Shown: in pieces, positions 1-9,895 of the stretch
Layout of the letters: each line of letters opens with the position of its first letter
Numbering within the stretch: the first letter of the stretch is position 1
DNA from: Dipteris shenzhenensis
Lineage: Eukaryota > Polypodiophyta > Polypodiopsida > Gleicheniales
Assembly (NCBI GenBank): GCA_047967505.1
Contig: CM106539.1
Strand: one strand, 5' to 3'
DNA: 64,000 nt
Position numbers and translations under genes: made by a program
The notes under the pieces: generated by a model
The model's database searches: none
What the model was told of the DNA's origin: nothing
The model's input: only the letters and a program-made list of their open reading frames with translations

Positions 1-46
1 GCCTTTGAAGCTCATATATTCATGTCCAAGTTTTAGATGAAAAAAA

Positions 47-472
47 TCAATGAAGAGCATTTACATCAACGATTTCATCCTGAGCCAAGTCTAATGCGCC
101 AAACAAGTCTATCTCTAACTCTATACCGAGTTGATCTCCTATATCATCATCATACTCTAGCATCGTACGTTCACCTAAGAGTACTTGATCATCTTCTTCA
201 ATAAAGTCTAGTGATTCTTGATGATCGTCATCTTGTTCCTCAATATCGTGATCTCCATCTTCCTCCCGTATGATGTCATTATGCGCATCTTCCTCTTGGC
301 TCATATTGTGATCTTCAGCTTCTTCGCTAGATTCATCTGGATCAATTGGATCCGGCATTGGTAGTGGCATCTCCATATCCACATCTCTATCTTCAAAAAT
401 TTTCTTACTTCGTGGTGCAACTTGGATCACATACCACCATCTTGGATCAGAACGATCTAGATGAAAAACCAC
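47..472 (-). pseudogene. Acidic C-terminal tail of the CACTA transposase
   Basis: A 141-codon open stretch that begins with RWWYVIQVAPR, the sequence that normally follows DUF4216 in plant TNP2 proteins (a WW.VV...PR motif), then becomes strongly acidic with many D and E residues (DHDIEEQDDDHQESLDFIEEDD). It ends at a stop at 47. Acidic tails are common at the end of these transposases. The 3' end of this element, including its terminal inverted repeat, should lie left of the window. Confidence 0.7.
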
Positions 473-548
473 CTATATTGAAGATGGGTGCCAAATGCCA
501 TCAATTATATATATGAAATTATGCTTAAGTACATGCATCAATGGATCT

Positions 549-908
549 TTAGAAACAAAAGCTTCGATTAATTAAATCATTAGTATGCACTTGCTCACAG
601 TGCTCGGGAAGAACAAAAGTATCACTTTCATCGGTCCAAAGTTTGGTGGAGTCTATTGCAAAGAAACCGCTACTATCTTTTCTCACTGTCGCATGGGGAC
701 CATTGTAAATAGTTCTAAACCATTTTACATCAAGAATGAAAATACTAACTCCTTTGAAATCAACTTCATAGATTTCGTGTATGGTTCCACAATAATCCAA
801 CTGTGAGGAGAGAAGATTGGTATCCGAAGCACTTGCTTGGCTATCTTGTGTGAAGTTAGCCATGACTCCACAATCATACGTGACTCTCTTTGAATCGATG
901 CCTTCCAC
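549..908 (-). pseudogene. CACTA transposase DUF4216 block
   Basis: A 119-codon minus-strand open stretch with YCGTIHEIYEVDF, FILDVKWF, GFFAIDSTKLW and DTFVLPEHCEQV. These match the usual order of DUF4216 (PF13952): a YYG.I.EIIEL.Y opening, a W(Y/F) strand, a LW block and a P.(I/V)LA..A.QVFYV ending. In autonomous plant CACTA elements this domain is encoded after DUF4218 in the same transposase gene, as here. The gap 909-1,057 probably holds an intron. Confidence 0.82.
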
Positions 909-1057
909 GTGAAAATGTCGTCCATATGACCATAATGCACTGTACTTTTTGTACTATAAAAAAGCATCATTAAAACAATGAAGATGCATCTATTTTATAG
1001 CGTATATTGCCACAAATAATTACTTAATTACGTCAAGAGGTAAGGAACTTACATGCA

Positions 1058-1740
1058 TCATACATCCAGTTGTAGCCAATCAAGTGACATATGAGTGGGG
1101 AGAAGAGCCAGATCCTGTGGATATGGTTGCAACCACTTGTACATTACTCTGAATCTTGTCCTTGCATTTATTCTTTCTGCTTTGGCCGCTTCATATCTCT
1201 CAATCCACTTATGCATCTCCTTGCTATTGAGGATACAAAACTTATTGAATTTCTCCATTTTCTCTTCACTCATCTTTCTTTCAATACCTTTTCCTTGGGG
1301 AACCTCGCCAATGATGCGATCATCATCCTTGTTATGCCAAGCTTGTGGCATATCGGGATCCGTGGATGCAAGAAACTCCGTGATATATACTAATGACTCT
1401 TGCACAAGCCATCCCTCTGCCATGCTTGCTTTTGTCTTGCTCTTTGTCTTACAAATCCCTTCAAAGTTTTCATAAACCGCTTGAGAAAAAACATCCACCG
1501 ACTATGAACGGTACCTGCAATGGCCACCTCATCAACTATGTGCACAAGCAAGTGCAGTTGAGTTATCATAATGCTCGAGGGAAAGTGCTTCTCAAGCAAG
1601 CATACGGCTTCGATGGATTCCACCCTATCCTTCTCGATGCTCGATATGGAGATCTCTTTTTGAGATATCCACCTATTTCACATGCCCATGTAAGAAATAT
1701 TCATAATCAGTCTACAGATTATTCTGCTTAAATTGAAAAA
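1058..1740 (-). pseudogene. CACTA transposase DUF4218 block
   Basis: Continues the TNP2-type gene downstream on the minus strand. Blocks seen are CLLEKHFPSS, LHLLVHIVDEVAIAGTVHSRWM, FMKTLKGFVRQRARQ and then MAEGWLVQESLVYITEFL. This is the ordered signature of DUF4218 (PF13960), which follows the TNP2 domain in plant CACTA transposases. A frameshift near 1,400-1,450 moves the reading frame between FVRQRA and SMAEGW, so the block is spread over two open frames (1,390-1,623 and 1,058-1,498). Its C-terminal end is rich in charged helices (KWIERYEAAKAERINAR). A probable intron or unaligned spacer lies between about 1,740 and 1,927. Confidence 0.85.
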
Positions 1741-1926
1741 AATGCAATCAATGCGATTTGATAGTAAGCATACCTCACAATAACACTGATCTTGAATATA
1801 GCATTTCTAAAATCTTCTTGTAAGCACCCTTTTATTGTAATTGTGAGGATGAACTATCAAAGCAACAAAGAAGTCATGTCAACAATATAACATAAGCATA
1901 ATTATGCTAATGAATCGTGATTATCA

Positions 1927-2905
1927 TTACATTAATCCTACAGCTTGTAAGACCTTATGCCAATCATGGGACTTGAGCCCACTAAGCTTATTGTCCTTTG
2001 AAAATGCTCCTTTCAAGCAACGCATGTACCTTGTGGGTGTTTGAAAAGAGGCAATGTCCGCCTTGACTGCTGCCTCCTCTCGTAGGAGAGCATCCATGTT
2101 GCTTTCGGGAGGATAACTTTTCCCGAAGCATGCACTTGGGGCCACAAACGAGACATCCTATTCATAGCATGCAAGTCTTCTCGCACTCCTCTTGAGTTCT
2201 TGGAACCAACCAAGTGTGCCCAAATAGTAGCCCCCACATTCTTGAAGATATGCATGGGATCCAAGAGATGATCGATTTGTAACTGACCCCAATAAGGAAG
2301 CTCGTGAAAGATCGATATCCTCTTCATACCAGGAGGAGGTTCCTCTCCATTCGCCCTCCAAGCCCAAATCCACTCACTTGCCTTCAAATATGATGGTGGT
2401 GGATCAAGCTCACCTCCACGCGCGAGATGGTCCAGCGGAAGGTATCGAGCATGACTTTCATAAACATTTTTCGTCATACGTTTGGAGTATCATGCAAGCA
2501 ATTTCAAACCCGGTCCACAAATAGGACAAGCATGGTACACACTTGTAACAAGTCCTACACGCGTGCATGAATGTATCAGTATAAGACATGTGTGCGAAAG
2601 AGAGTCATAAAAGCATAATCCTATATTATACATGTAAAGACACAACCACATACCTGCGCACTCTCCATATCCTAGGTAGTCATGCACGGTCCACATCAAG
2701 ATACCCCTGACCAAAATATCATTGGTATGTCTAGCAGCTCTAGAAATATCAAAGACCCGCACTCCTCTCCATAAGATCTATAACTCCTCTATCAAAGGTG
2801 CCATGTATACGTCCATATTTTTGGCCTTGTACTTCGCTGGCACAAGTAGTTCAAGCATGAGGTGTCCCTTCTTTATTGTTAGCCATGGTGGGATATTGTA
2901 ATTTA
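1927..2905 (-). pseudogene. CACTA (En/Spm) TNP2 transposase core, truncated and broken
   Basis: Minus-strand remains of the catalytic part of a CACTA transposase, which cuts the element at its terminal inverted repeats. Reading down from 2,905 the translation starts YNIPPWL, followed by APLIEEL, ILMWTVHDYLGYGE, CPICG, then FHELPYWGQL and LLDPMHIFKNV, and finally GLKSHDWH. This is the block order of the plant TNP2 family (PF02992). A GT-AG intron of about 110 bases (roughly 2,541-2,651) separates YGECAG from the CPIC zinc-like motif. Disruptions include an in-frame TAG after PLIEEL, a TGA after the CPIC block and a frameshift near 2,130. The N-terminal half of the family is absent: at 2,905 the sequence switches abruptly to the 3' flank of a TNP1-like exon. 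The gene continues toward the left edge with DUF4218 and DUF4216 blocks. Family assignment is firm; activity is not expected. Confidence 0.88.
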
Positions 2906-2924
2906 CAATCTTTACATAGCAAAA

Positions 2925-3065
2925 TGAAATATAAAATTATAAAGAAATTACATGGAGAGTTTTCCAAGAAACATTCAAGCCTATTGTTTGATCCAATGTC
3001 TGAATCCCATAATTTTCTTTAAATATACAAGCATCCTTAATGATTGCATCATCAACGCTTCTGAT
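2925..3065 (-). pseudogene. TNP1-like C-terminal exon, CACTA element
   Basis: On the minus strand the sequence reads VDDAIIKDACIFKENYGIQ, then TLDQTIGLNVSWKTLHV and a stop. It resembles the C-terminal domain of TNP1/En-Spm proteins (PF03017-like), whose usual pattern is VQVD.vl..da..p......TL.qAvG..vaWpk.LV. Two more copies occur in the window, at about 50,518-50,640 (minus) and 60,075-60,200 (plus). The upstream side ends in CAG (CATCAG|AAGCG), a plausible splice acceptor. The downstream flank is fused to a truncated TNP2 gene at 2,905. Confidence 0.6.
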
Positions 3066-3136
3066 GGGTATGATACTTTGTATAGACCTTAATTAAAGTA
3101 ATAGAATTGTTCTTGCAAAAGTTTTATGTGGATCAG

Positions 3137-3309
3137 TGATTAAGATAGTGTAATTTGCACTATCCACATAGGGCATAGGGGCAAACCCTAACCCTAACCC
3201 TAAGGGGTCCACATGTATATCTTCATGCTCATTGTTAATACACTTAGTGTACAGGTAGCTATATCATGTGCACTCCTCTCTCTCTCTCCCTCTCTCACTT
3301 CTGCTATCA
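3137..3309 (+). repeat. LTR of element A, left copy
   Basis: 173 bp, starting TGATTAAGATAGTG and ending CTATCA. It contains an inverted pair GTAATTTGCACTATCC/GATAGTG near its start, three CCCTAA units at about 3,185-3,205, and a CT-rich end. The other two copies are at 14,306 and 16,606. The start TGA differs from TGT in the other two. Confidence 0.9.
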
Positions 3310-3322
3310 TGGTATCAAAGCC
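3310..3322 (+). other. Primer-binding site of element A
   Basis: TGGTATCAAAGCC directly abuts the LTR. It matches the complement of the plant initiator-methionine tRNA 3' end (TGGTATCAGAGCC) with one mismatch. The same site after the middle LTR (14,477-14,488) reads TGGTATCAGAGC. Confidence 0.85.
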
Positions 3323-4874
3323 GATGGTGCTCCCACTCCCTTCATGAGTGTCAAGCTCTCCTTGCATGAGGCATCTTCCATTGAGAGAGATTTCCATCAG
3401 AGAGAGTCAAGCCCTTGCTTCCGTCAAGGCAACATGAAGCCCTTGTTCTATCAAGGCACAAGCCCTCTCTGTGAGGCACGAGCTCTTCAATGGCCATCCT
3501 AAACAGAGCCTTCCATGATCAAAGTAGCACATCTAAATGGCTCTCTATGACTTGCTCAGCTGCTTATGCCACAACTATGACCTCCAATGATGTAGGCATC
3601 TCCCTCAACGAAGGCGACGATGCCACCGATGGATGCCCATGCACAAACTTCTCTACACCTCTGCTCTATCTTTATACAGTCCTCCATCACGGGCTCCTAC
3701 AATAGCCCAGCCGCTCACAAGCAGCTCACAGATGCCCTCAACAAGAACTACGAGGCCCATCAGTCTCTCCAAAGCACTCAGGTCCTCGACATAGTGAGCC
3801 AGCTACCTACGAGTCTCCAACGAATGCTCCTACCGTGAGTGCCACCTCCAACACACAAACATGCAGAGACGGGCGACTCATAGCAACGACCTCCTGTCGA
3901 CTCCGAACAAAGAAAATACGAAATAGCTTCTTCAAACAGCACTCGCCATTGTAGTAAGCTCTCCCATGCCATCGACCATCGCCACGAGCTCCGCCATCGC
4001 CATAGTCACCAAAGACATGATTGGTAAATGCCACAAACCTTAGACCTAAGGTTTGGCAAAATTCCACGTGGCATGTAAGGTTCAACCTAGGTTAGGTCAC
4101 TGTGACCATGGGTTTGAACAGTGGTCAGAGTTGTGCCACGTGGCACCTTAGCCATAGCTTCCACGTCATCCCCATGTGCCATGTCATCTTGACACGTGGC
4201 ACATGCTACATCATCTGCAGTTTAGTGCCACCTTAGCAGTGAGTCAACTGCCACCTCATCTGCCAACTCAGCATGGCACTTGGCAGTCTCCATCTAGGCA
4301 CAATTGCCTCTTCATATAATTTACATGTGATCAGTAGTCTGCCACATCTCCCTCTAGGCCACATCATCATTTTTGGTCTTCTTAAGATCAAAATTTGGCC
4401 AATCCATTCGGGAATCTTTTGATCCAAAGGGAATTTTGCAAAGCTGTAAATAGCAAAAAAGCTTGCCAAATCGTGCTCTACACGCTGAGCACTTCAGATC
4501 TACCATCTAACATTTCCACAGGTCATCATCATCAAATCCTCATCATCGAAACCACCTCCTGATTCTCTGCAGTGCACCCAGCACTTAAAATGAATTAAAA
4601 TAAAATTCACTTGCCGTATTTTTGCGCATCGAGTGTAGTCTAATTGTAGACAAGCACTACCATAGAGGAGATCCAACTCCACAAAGCCAAGTCAGCCATT
4701 GCCACATCACCCGATTAGTTCCCATCGGCATCAGTCCCATCGGATCTATCATCAGTATTCACTCATACATCTGACCAACTCCGTCTTTTGGCATTTGGCA
4801 CTTTAGCACCTCATTGTGACACTTGGCAGTGATCTTCCTCTCGGATTCAGGAGTGTTGCATTCTTCTTGCACAC
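3323..4874 (+). other. 5' internal region of element A, no recognised gene
   Basis: About 1.55 kb of retroelement leader and internal DNA between the primer site and the insertion point of Ty3 element D. Short open frames exist, for example at 3,490-3,705, but none shows retroviral motifs. A segment around 4,120-4,280 has several copies of a CCACGTGGCAC/TGCCACGTGG-like word. I see no other structure. Confidence 0.6.
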
Positions 4875-5875
4875 TGTTATGGATAAACTTGACCAAGGTA
4901 AACGGCATAAATATATGTGTGTGCTTGTATGTGTGGCAATAGTATAATAAAATATGGTGTGCATAGGGCCCAGGGTTGAGGTGGCAGGGCATGATCATGT
5001 GCCACCCTTCCACGTAAGAGGACTCATAAGGTGTGTTGTACATAATCCATGGTAGTTATATTATAAAATGTTAAGGTGGCATGGTTCCTCCATGTGCCAC
5101 TCCTCCACCTAGGCGGTCCCATGCTTGCATTTAGTGAGACATGGACCAAGGACCATGGGAGAAGTAATACATAATAGGTGGAGATAGATATTATATTGGA
5201 TTATTCCCTCCATGTAGGATAGGCCCATGTGGGGGGGGGTGTAGATAGTCAAAGTATGCAAGTTAAATAATGGAGAAAGTAGGATGAGGTGGCAATACTC
5301 CTTGTGCCATCCCTCCACTTGTCCTCCTAGATGTTTGAACGTATTATAAAATTGGGAAGAGACCAAGGGAGTATCTCAGACTTGGGATATGGGGTTTGAT
5401 TTATGTGGAAAAATGAGGAGGGTTGTCGCACACAATTGAGAGTGCGTACCCACCTAGCCCACATGGGAGAATTTTCCACCACACCATGCATGTGGGAGGA
5501 TGCATTTATTGGGAGAGACCCTCTCTCTTGGCTGTAAAAGGAGGGGGCTATTCCTTGATGTGACACACTCATTCTTGTAATACCACCTAGCTAGTACTTT
5601 GATTTCCCCCCCCCCATCCTTCCTTTCAAACAAAGCATGACTCTCTTCCCTTAATGTCTCCATCTCTACATTCCACCTCCCATCATGTACATGCTCCTCT
5701 TCCCCCTCTCCCTTCCCCCTTGTGGCATAGTCCCTCTCTTCATACCCATCCCTCTTAATCCTTTTTCCCCACCTATGTTAATGCTTCTTCCCTCACATTC
5801 CCTTTTCCTCTATGGCCCTCGAGCATTGCCATGCCTCGCGTCTAGCATCATGCCTCGAATTCTTTTCTAGTTAAT
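4875..5875 (+). repeat. 5' LTR of element D
   Basis: About 1,001 bp, starting TGTTATGGATAAA and ending CTAGTTAAT. Closely similar to 35,616-36,622, to 43,733-44,735 and, inverted, to 15,467-16,456. It holds a poly-G run near 5,228, a poly-C run near 5,606, and a TATA-like GGCTGTAAAAGG near 5,530 where the other copies read TATAAAAGG. Confidence 0.9.
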
Positions 5876-7145
5876 ATAATTGGTGTGGCTGCTGGGATCG
5901 AAATCTACATGGCTAGTGGCATAAAATTTGTTACTCCTACCGATGGGTGTAGTTCTGCAGCACCTTTCGTGTGCGGTTCTCTGCTTCTGTGCATGTAATC
6001 TGCGTGTCTTTTGCTCACAGTTATTCGTCTCTACAGTTGCAAAACTTCCCAGTTTCTATGCGTTTCGCATGTGGTTCCTGCGCATCTTCTAGGTTCTTGC
6101 GCCTTCAGCCTACAGTTCCTACACATCTTCTAGGTTCCTGCGCATCTACTATGCAGTGCCACGCATCTTCTGGTCGGTCGCACCTGCAAAATTGCTTCTA
6201 TGCATCTTCTGTGCGGTGCCATGCAAAACTGCTCTTCTCTTTCTCTTCCCCTCTCCTCTCCTCTCTTTTTATTAAGGAGTGGGAATTGAACCCAAGACCT
6301 CCCCATTCACAAAAGGAAGACTTACCAATAGGCCAACAAATAGGAAGTGATGTACTAAGTGTAATGATATTGCTTATATGGTGAAATCTCATGAATTGTA
6401 ACTCTCTAACTGTAGGGAGTTTCCTCTTGTTGTAAAAAGCAAAAGTACTTCATTTCATGTTCTCTATTCATATCTGATACTAGATCGTAGATTCTAAACT
6501 TTTCAAGTTCACTTCTTGGATGCACACCACACGAGGAGGGTGGATATTTATGTCACTTTTCAACGAGTTCAAGGGTTTGTTGCTCGGTCCTCCGCTCATT
6601 ACGGCTACCAACTGGCGAGATCTCTTTCTTGATCTTCATGTCAATCTTCAACAACTGATTGTACAATGCATTGCTCAAGGAAACGATGGGTGGGATGATA
6701 CACCATGGATGATTCAAGGTGAAGAACTAGTGATACACTGGGAGGATTTCTACTCATTGTGCAGTGATCAAGCTACTTGCTGCATTGGAGGTAATTAAAA
6801 GGGTGACATTCTTCGAAGGGTGGGATGTTCCCCAAGCTTGGGAGGAGATTTGGTGCATCTTCTTATTAATTCTTGTGGATAAGCTTGTCTTGAATGATTT
6901 CTTCTCGATCTCACTACAAAGGTTTCTAGGGCTCATCGGCTATGGTTGGTAATGTTTCGACCAAGGAATCCCTTCATATCTAATCAACCCTTTGTGCCTC
7001 ATTTTGAGCTTCAAGTTGTAATTCTTTTTAGTCTAAAGATAAACTATCAACAAAGGATTGCAAGTTTACTTAGTGCTGAACATCTTGCTCAAGTATTGAA
7101 TTCTCCCCACCCTCTCCTTCTACCTATCTTGGACTATCGAGAAAC
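5876..7145 (+). other. Leader of element D upstream of the extra RNase H
   Basis: Begins with the primer-site region (TTGGTGTGGCTGCTGGGAT, from about 5,880) and carries the tRNA-like relic. From about 6,520 onward there are broken open stretches (6,520-6,798, 6,764-6,952, 6,946-7,176) that align with element C at 37,500-38,130. They look like the N-terminal part of an upstream ORF, now shifted between frames. I recognise no domain before the RNase H at 7,176. Confidence 0.55.
6279..6337 (-). repeat. tRNA-like (pol III A/B box) relic in leader of D
   Basis: On the minus strand a TGGCCTATTGGTAAG block (6,321-6,335), similar to a pol III A box, is followed 28 bases later by GGGTTCAATTCCC (6,281-6,293), similar to a B box. 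The spacing fits a tRNA or tRNA-derived SINE head. The same pair occurs at the homologous place in element C. No full tRNA fold is evident, so this is probably an old SINE fragment fixed in the family. Confidence 0.45.
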
Positions 7146-7680
7146 TTGGGATGTCTGGATTTTAGTCTTGGTGTGATGACATCTTGCCTCCTCCTATTTG
7201 ACGATGCATACAAACCTTCGACCAAGGCTACTGGTGTGGGTGTGAAGCTCACTTCACCAGGGCGTGAGGTGTATTGTTATAGCAAGTCTGCACCAGCAAG
7301 TACTTGCAACCAAGCTGAGTACTCGGCACTCATTTTTGGGCTACAAAAGGCGCAAGAACATTGCATCAAGCAACTTGAGGTGCAAGGAGATTCTCAACTC
7401 GTGTGTGAACAAGTTAGTGGAAGGTGGATGGTGCAGAGTGAAGTCTTGGTTCCATGACATCAACAAGCATTGGAACTTTGCCCAAAATTTGAAGAGGTAA
7501 AATTTCAGCATATCCCTCAAGCTCAAAATTTAGTTGCTGATTTCTTGGCATGAGAAGCTTGTACTTCAATCATGCATGAAGCAAGTGGAAGCACCGCCCC
7601 AACAAAGCCGCAAGCCACGAATGAGCGTGATCATTTGTAAGGAATGGAAAGGTTGTGGTCTCCATGAAACTAAGTGTTGG
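7146..7680 (+). pseudogene. Extra RNase H (aRH-type) plus CCHC knuckle ORF of element D
   Basis: Plant-type RNase H (RVT_3-like) domain: LLLFDDAYKPSTKATGVGV, VYCYSKSAPASTCNQAEYSALI, GDSQLVCEQVSGRW and later AQNLVADFLA. The catalytic set D / E / D / D is visible (FDDA, QAEY, GDSQ, ADFL). An in-frame TGA replaces a codon near 7,455, and LA is followed by a stop near 7,551. Directly downstream (7,636-7,677) a CKEWKGCGLHETKC segment is a CCHC zinc knuckle with its second Cys changed to Trp. In this family the ORF lies upstream of gag. The usual Tat-type arrangement I know puts such a domain inside pol. The partner copy in element C is at 38,148. Confidence 0.75.
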
Positions 7681-7734
7681 GCATATTTGATATGAGTTTA
7701 CCGACTTCGAAAGATCATCAAAAAGGTCCTAAAG

Positions 7735-8690
7735 TGTGACGCTCCAATTTTGTATATGAAATATTTTGGAATATATATCACAGATAGTGTTCAGAAAGGA
7801 TGGTTTTGATGTTTTGAAGGTTTTGGGAAAGTTTGGTGTTGGTCGAAAAATTTTGGTTTTTGTCCATTATGGTGTCGGCTGGATTTTGCGGCTTGATTTT
7901 GAGTTGGTTAGAGAAATAATTTGAAGAAACTCTGTATAAGAGAGTTTTAGATCTTGTTGAGTAGAAAAACTTTGTCCTAGTGAAAAATTTGTGGTTCAAT
8001 CATTTGCATCCCTGTATGGAGGTCAAAAGTTGCTAACAAAGTGCTTTTGAGCTAAAAGTGCATCTAGATTTCCGTGTCAAGAGTTGCAGGCATTAGACGG
8101 AATTAGACGGAGGTCGAGATGGAAGAGTTAGCCCTAAAAGGTCAAATGCAAAGGAAAAGAAGAGGGTCCGATCTTCAAGATGAGCTATTGAGCTTGTCCA
8201 TTGGATCTACGAGGCAGGCGTGGTGATGCTCCGAACAGGGCCGTTTTCATACCTTAAAAAAAAATAAAAAATAAAAAAGAGACGTCGAAATTCCGTATGC
8301 ATTTGCTATCAAAAGCGCACTCTAAAAGATGGTGAAAAGCACACACACGCTTTTTGAGAAAAGCTATTTTTGGCCGATTTTGGGGGCTTTTGGTGGCTTT
8401 TTGGGAGTCGTGAAAGGCTATAAAAGAAGAGGAGATTGTGAGAAGGAGAACACACAATCCAACGCACGCATATCGAGGCTATACGAAAGAGAAGAGAAGG
8501 CACGCATCTCGAGGTTGCGCGAGTGAAGAGAAGGCATGCATATCGAGGCGCTACGAAAGTGACAATAGCGCACACAAATCGAGGCAACGCAAAGAAGAAG
8601 ATAAGATCAAGATATTTTGAGAGTGAGAGTGAGAGTGAGAGTGTGATTGAGATTTGATTATTTGATCATCTGATTTGAACATCTTCATGC

Positions 8691-8722
<32 letters not shown>

Positions 8723-8892
8723 TAGCTCGAGGGTGGACGGGTGGTATCGAGCTCCTTCACGGAGTGATTCTTCTCCAAAATTATTGTAAAGACTCATCAA
8801 TTTGATTCATACTGCAATCTCTCTTCTTGTTCATTCGTGATTATTATCTTGCTACAATTTTGATCGTGATTGTGAAAGAACGGTGCGTGACA
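7735..8892 (+). repeat. 5' LTR of chromovirus E
   Basis: 1,158 bp, starting TGTGACGCTCC and ending GCGTGACA. It has a TATA box (TATAAAAG, 8,419-8,426), three imperfect repeats of a GAGGCxxxACGAAAG word at 8,470-8,590, and two GAGAGT-type hexamer runs (8,626-8,645 and 8,692-8,722). Confidence 0.9.
8419..8426 (+). promoter_or_regulatory. TATA box in LTR of element E
   Basis: TATAAAAG in GGCTATAAAAGAAGAGG, repeated exactly in the 3' LTR at 12,379-12,386. Position within the LTR fits a retroelement promoter with transcription starting a few tens of bases downstream. Confidence 0.6.
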
Positions 8893-8894
8893 AG

Positions 8895-8907
8895 TGGTAT
8901 CAGAGCC
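8895..8907 (+). other. Primer-binding site of element E
   Basis: TGGTATCAGAGCC, two bases after the LTR end, is an exact complement of the initiator-Met tRNA 3' end. This is common in chromoviruses. Confidence 0.88.
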
Positions 8908-8915
8908 CAGTTTTG

Positions 8916-9895
8916 ATGGCAGACAACAAGGCAATTATGAAGAAACTAGAAGAACAAGATTCATTGATTCGAAGGCTAACCATGGAATGAAACAGATTGT
9001 CCAAAGGAAAAGGCGTAGCAGATGATGGAGCTAGTGGTGCTGCTACTGGCAGAAATTTAGAAGATGAAGAGGTCTATGTCGAGCTTGGTGCCGCAGTACC
9101 GAGCCGAAGGAGACAAAGACGTGAGGAAGATGTTGCCGAATATGCTCTTTTGCAAGTTTTTAAGAAAGCGAAACTCTCTGAATTTGATGGTGAGAAGAAG
9201 ACCGGGGAAGATTTGGAAGCGTGGCTCAAAGAACTTGAAGATTTCTTTGCCCTACGAGAGTTTCATGAAGTGGGAAAGGCTAAGATCGCGGCACTACAGT
9301 TGCAAAACTATGGTGGAAGTCGCATGTGCAAATCTAACAACGTCAAGGTCAACCCATCACATGGGCTGAATTCAGAACTACAGCTGAAAAGAGGTATTGT
9401 TCTCCACATTATTATATGGAAAAGAAGATGGAGTTCTTTAATTTTAAGCAAGTACAAGAGGGAAAACATAATCTCTCTGTGGATGAGTATAAAGAGAAGT
9501 TCCTGCGATTACATAAGTACGCAACTGAGGTCACAGGTGAAGCTCTTACTCACAAATTTGTGGAAGGGCTTAAGGAAGATCTTTTATATATGATGAAAGG
9601 AACAGGATCAAGTGATTTCTTGGATGCTATGGCTAAGGCCGAAAACTTTGAAAAGATGGAAGAATATAACCTAAGAAAGATAGCAAAATCAAAGTTCATT
9701 CCAATAGGTCATCGTTTTCAAGGGTCACAAGGTTCAGGTATGCCTCAACGAAAACCTGATTATTCGAATATGCCTAGATTTCAAGAGAGGAGTAGCCAAC
9801 CTGGGTACAACCAAGTGGGAAGGCCAAACTTTAATAACCGAAATCAAAATCAAAATCAAAATCAAAATCAAAGAAATAAAGGAGTTTCAAATTAG
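8916..9895 (+). pseudogene. Gag of chromovirus E, frameshifted
   Basis: The likely start is ATG at 8,916, shortly after the primer site. It opens MADNKAIMKKLEEQDSLIRR and hits an in-frame TGA at 8,988, then continues to about 9,330 with FDGEKKTGEDLEAWLKELEDFF, a retrotransposon gag (PF03732) opening. The frame then shifts. From about 9,350 the second half reads ITWAEFRTTAEKRY, LSVDEYKEKFLRLHKYA and FVEGLKEDL, and ends with an asparagine/glutamine-rich tail made of repeated AATCAA units (9,839-9,872) before TAG at 9,893. The capsid-like block is clear. The product cannot be made in one piece. Confidence 0.85.

Larger units (their letters stand above)
4875..7734 (+). mobile_element. Ty3 (Tat/Athila-like) element D, 5' part only
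   Basis: Carries a complete 5' LTR (4,875-5,875), a primer site beginning near 5,881, and about 1.85 kb of internal DNA parallel to element C (36,623-38,705). It stops where chromovirus E inserted at 7,735. The rest of D (gag, pol, 3' LTR) is missing, because right of E the sequence returns directly to element A at 12,740. D itself lies inside element A, preceded by CACAC, the presumptive 5' side of its target duplication. Confidence 0.85.

Noticed and set aside
3180-3206. Interstitial telomere
   Set aside because: Only three CCCTAA units, repeated identically in position in each LTR, so it belongs to the retroelement.
6279-6345. Functional tRNA gene
   Set aside because: A- and B-box-like words are present but no acceptor stem or complete fold, and it is shared by two retroelements.
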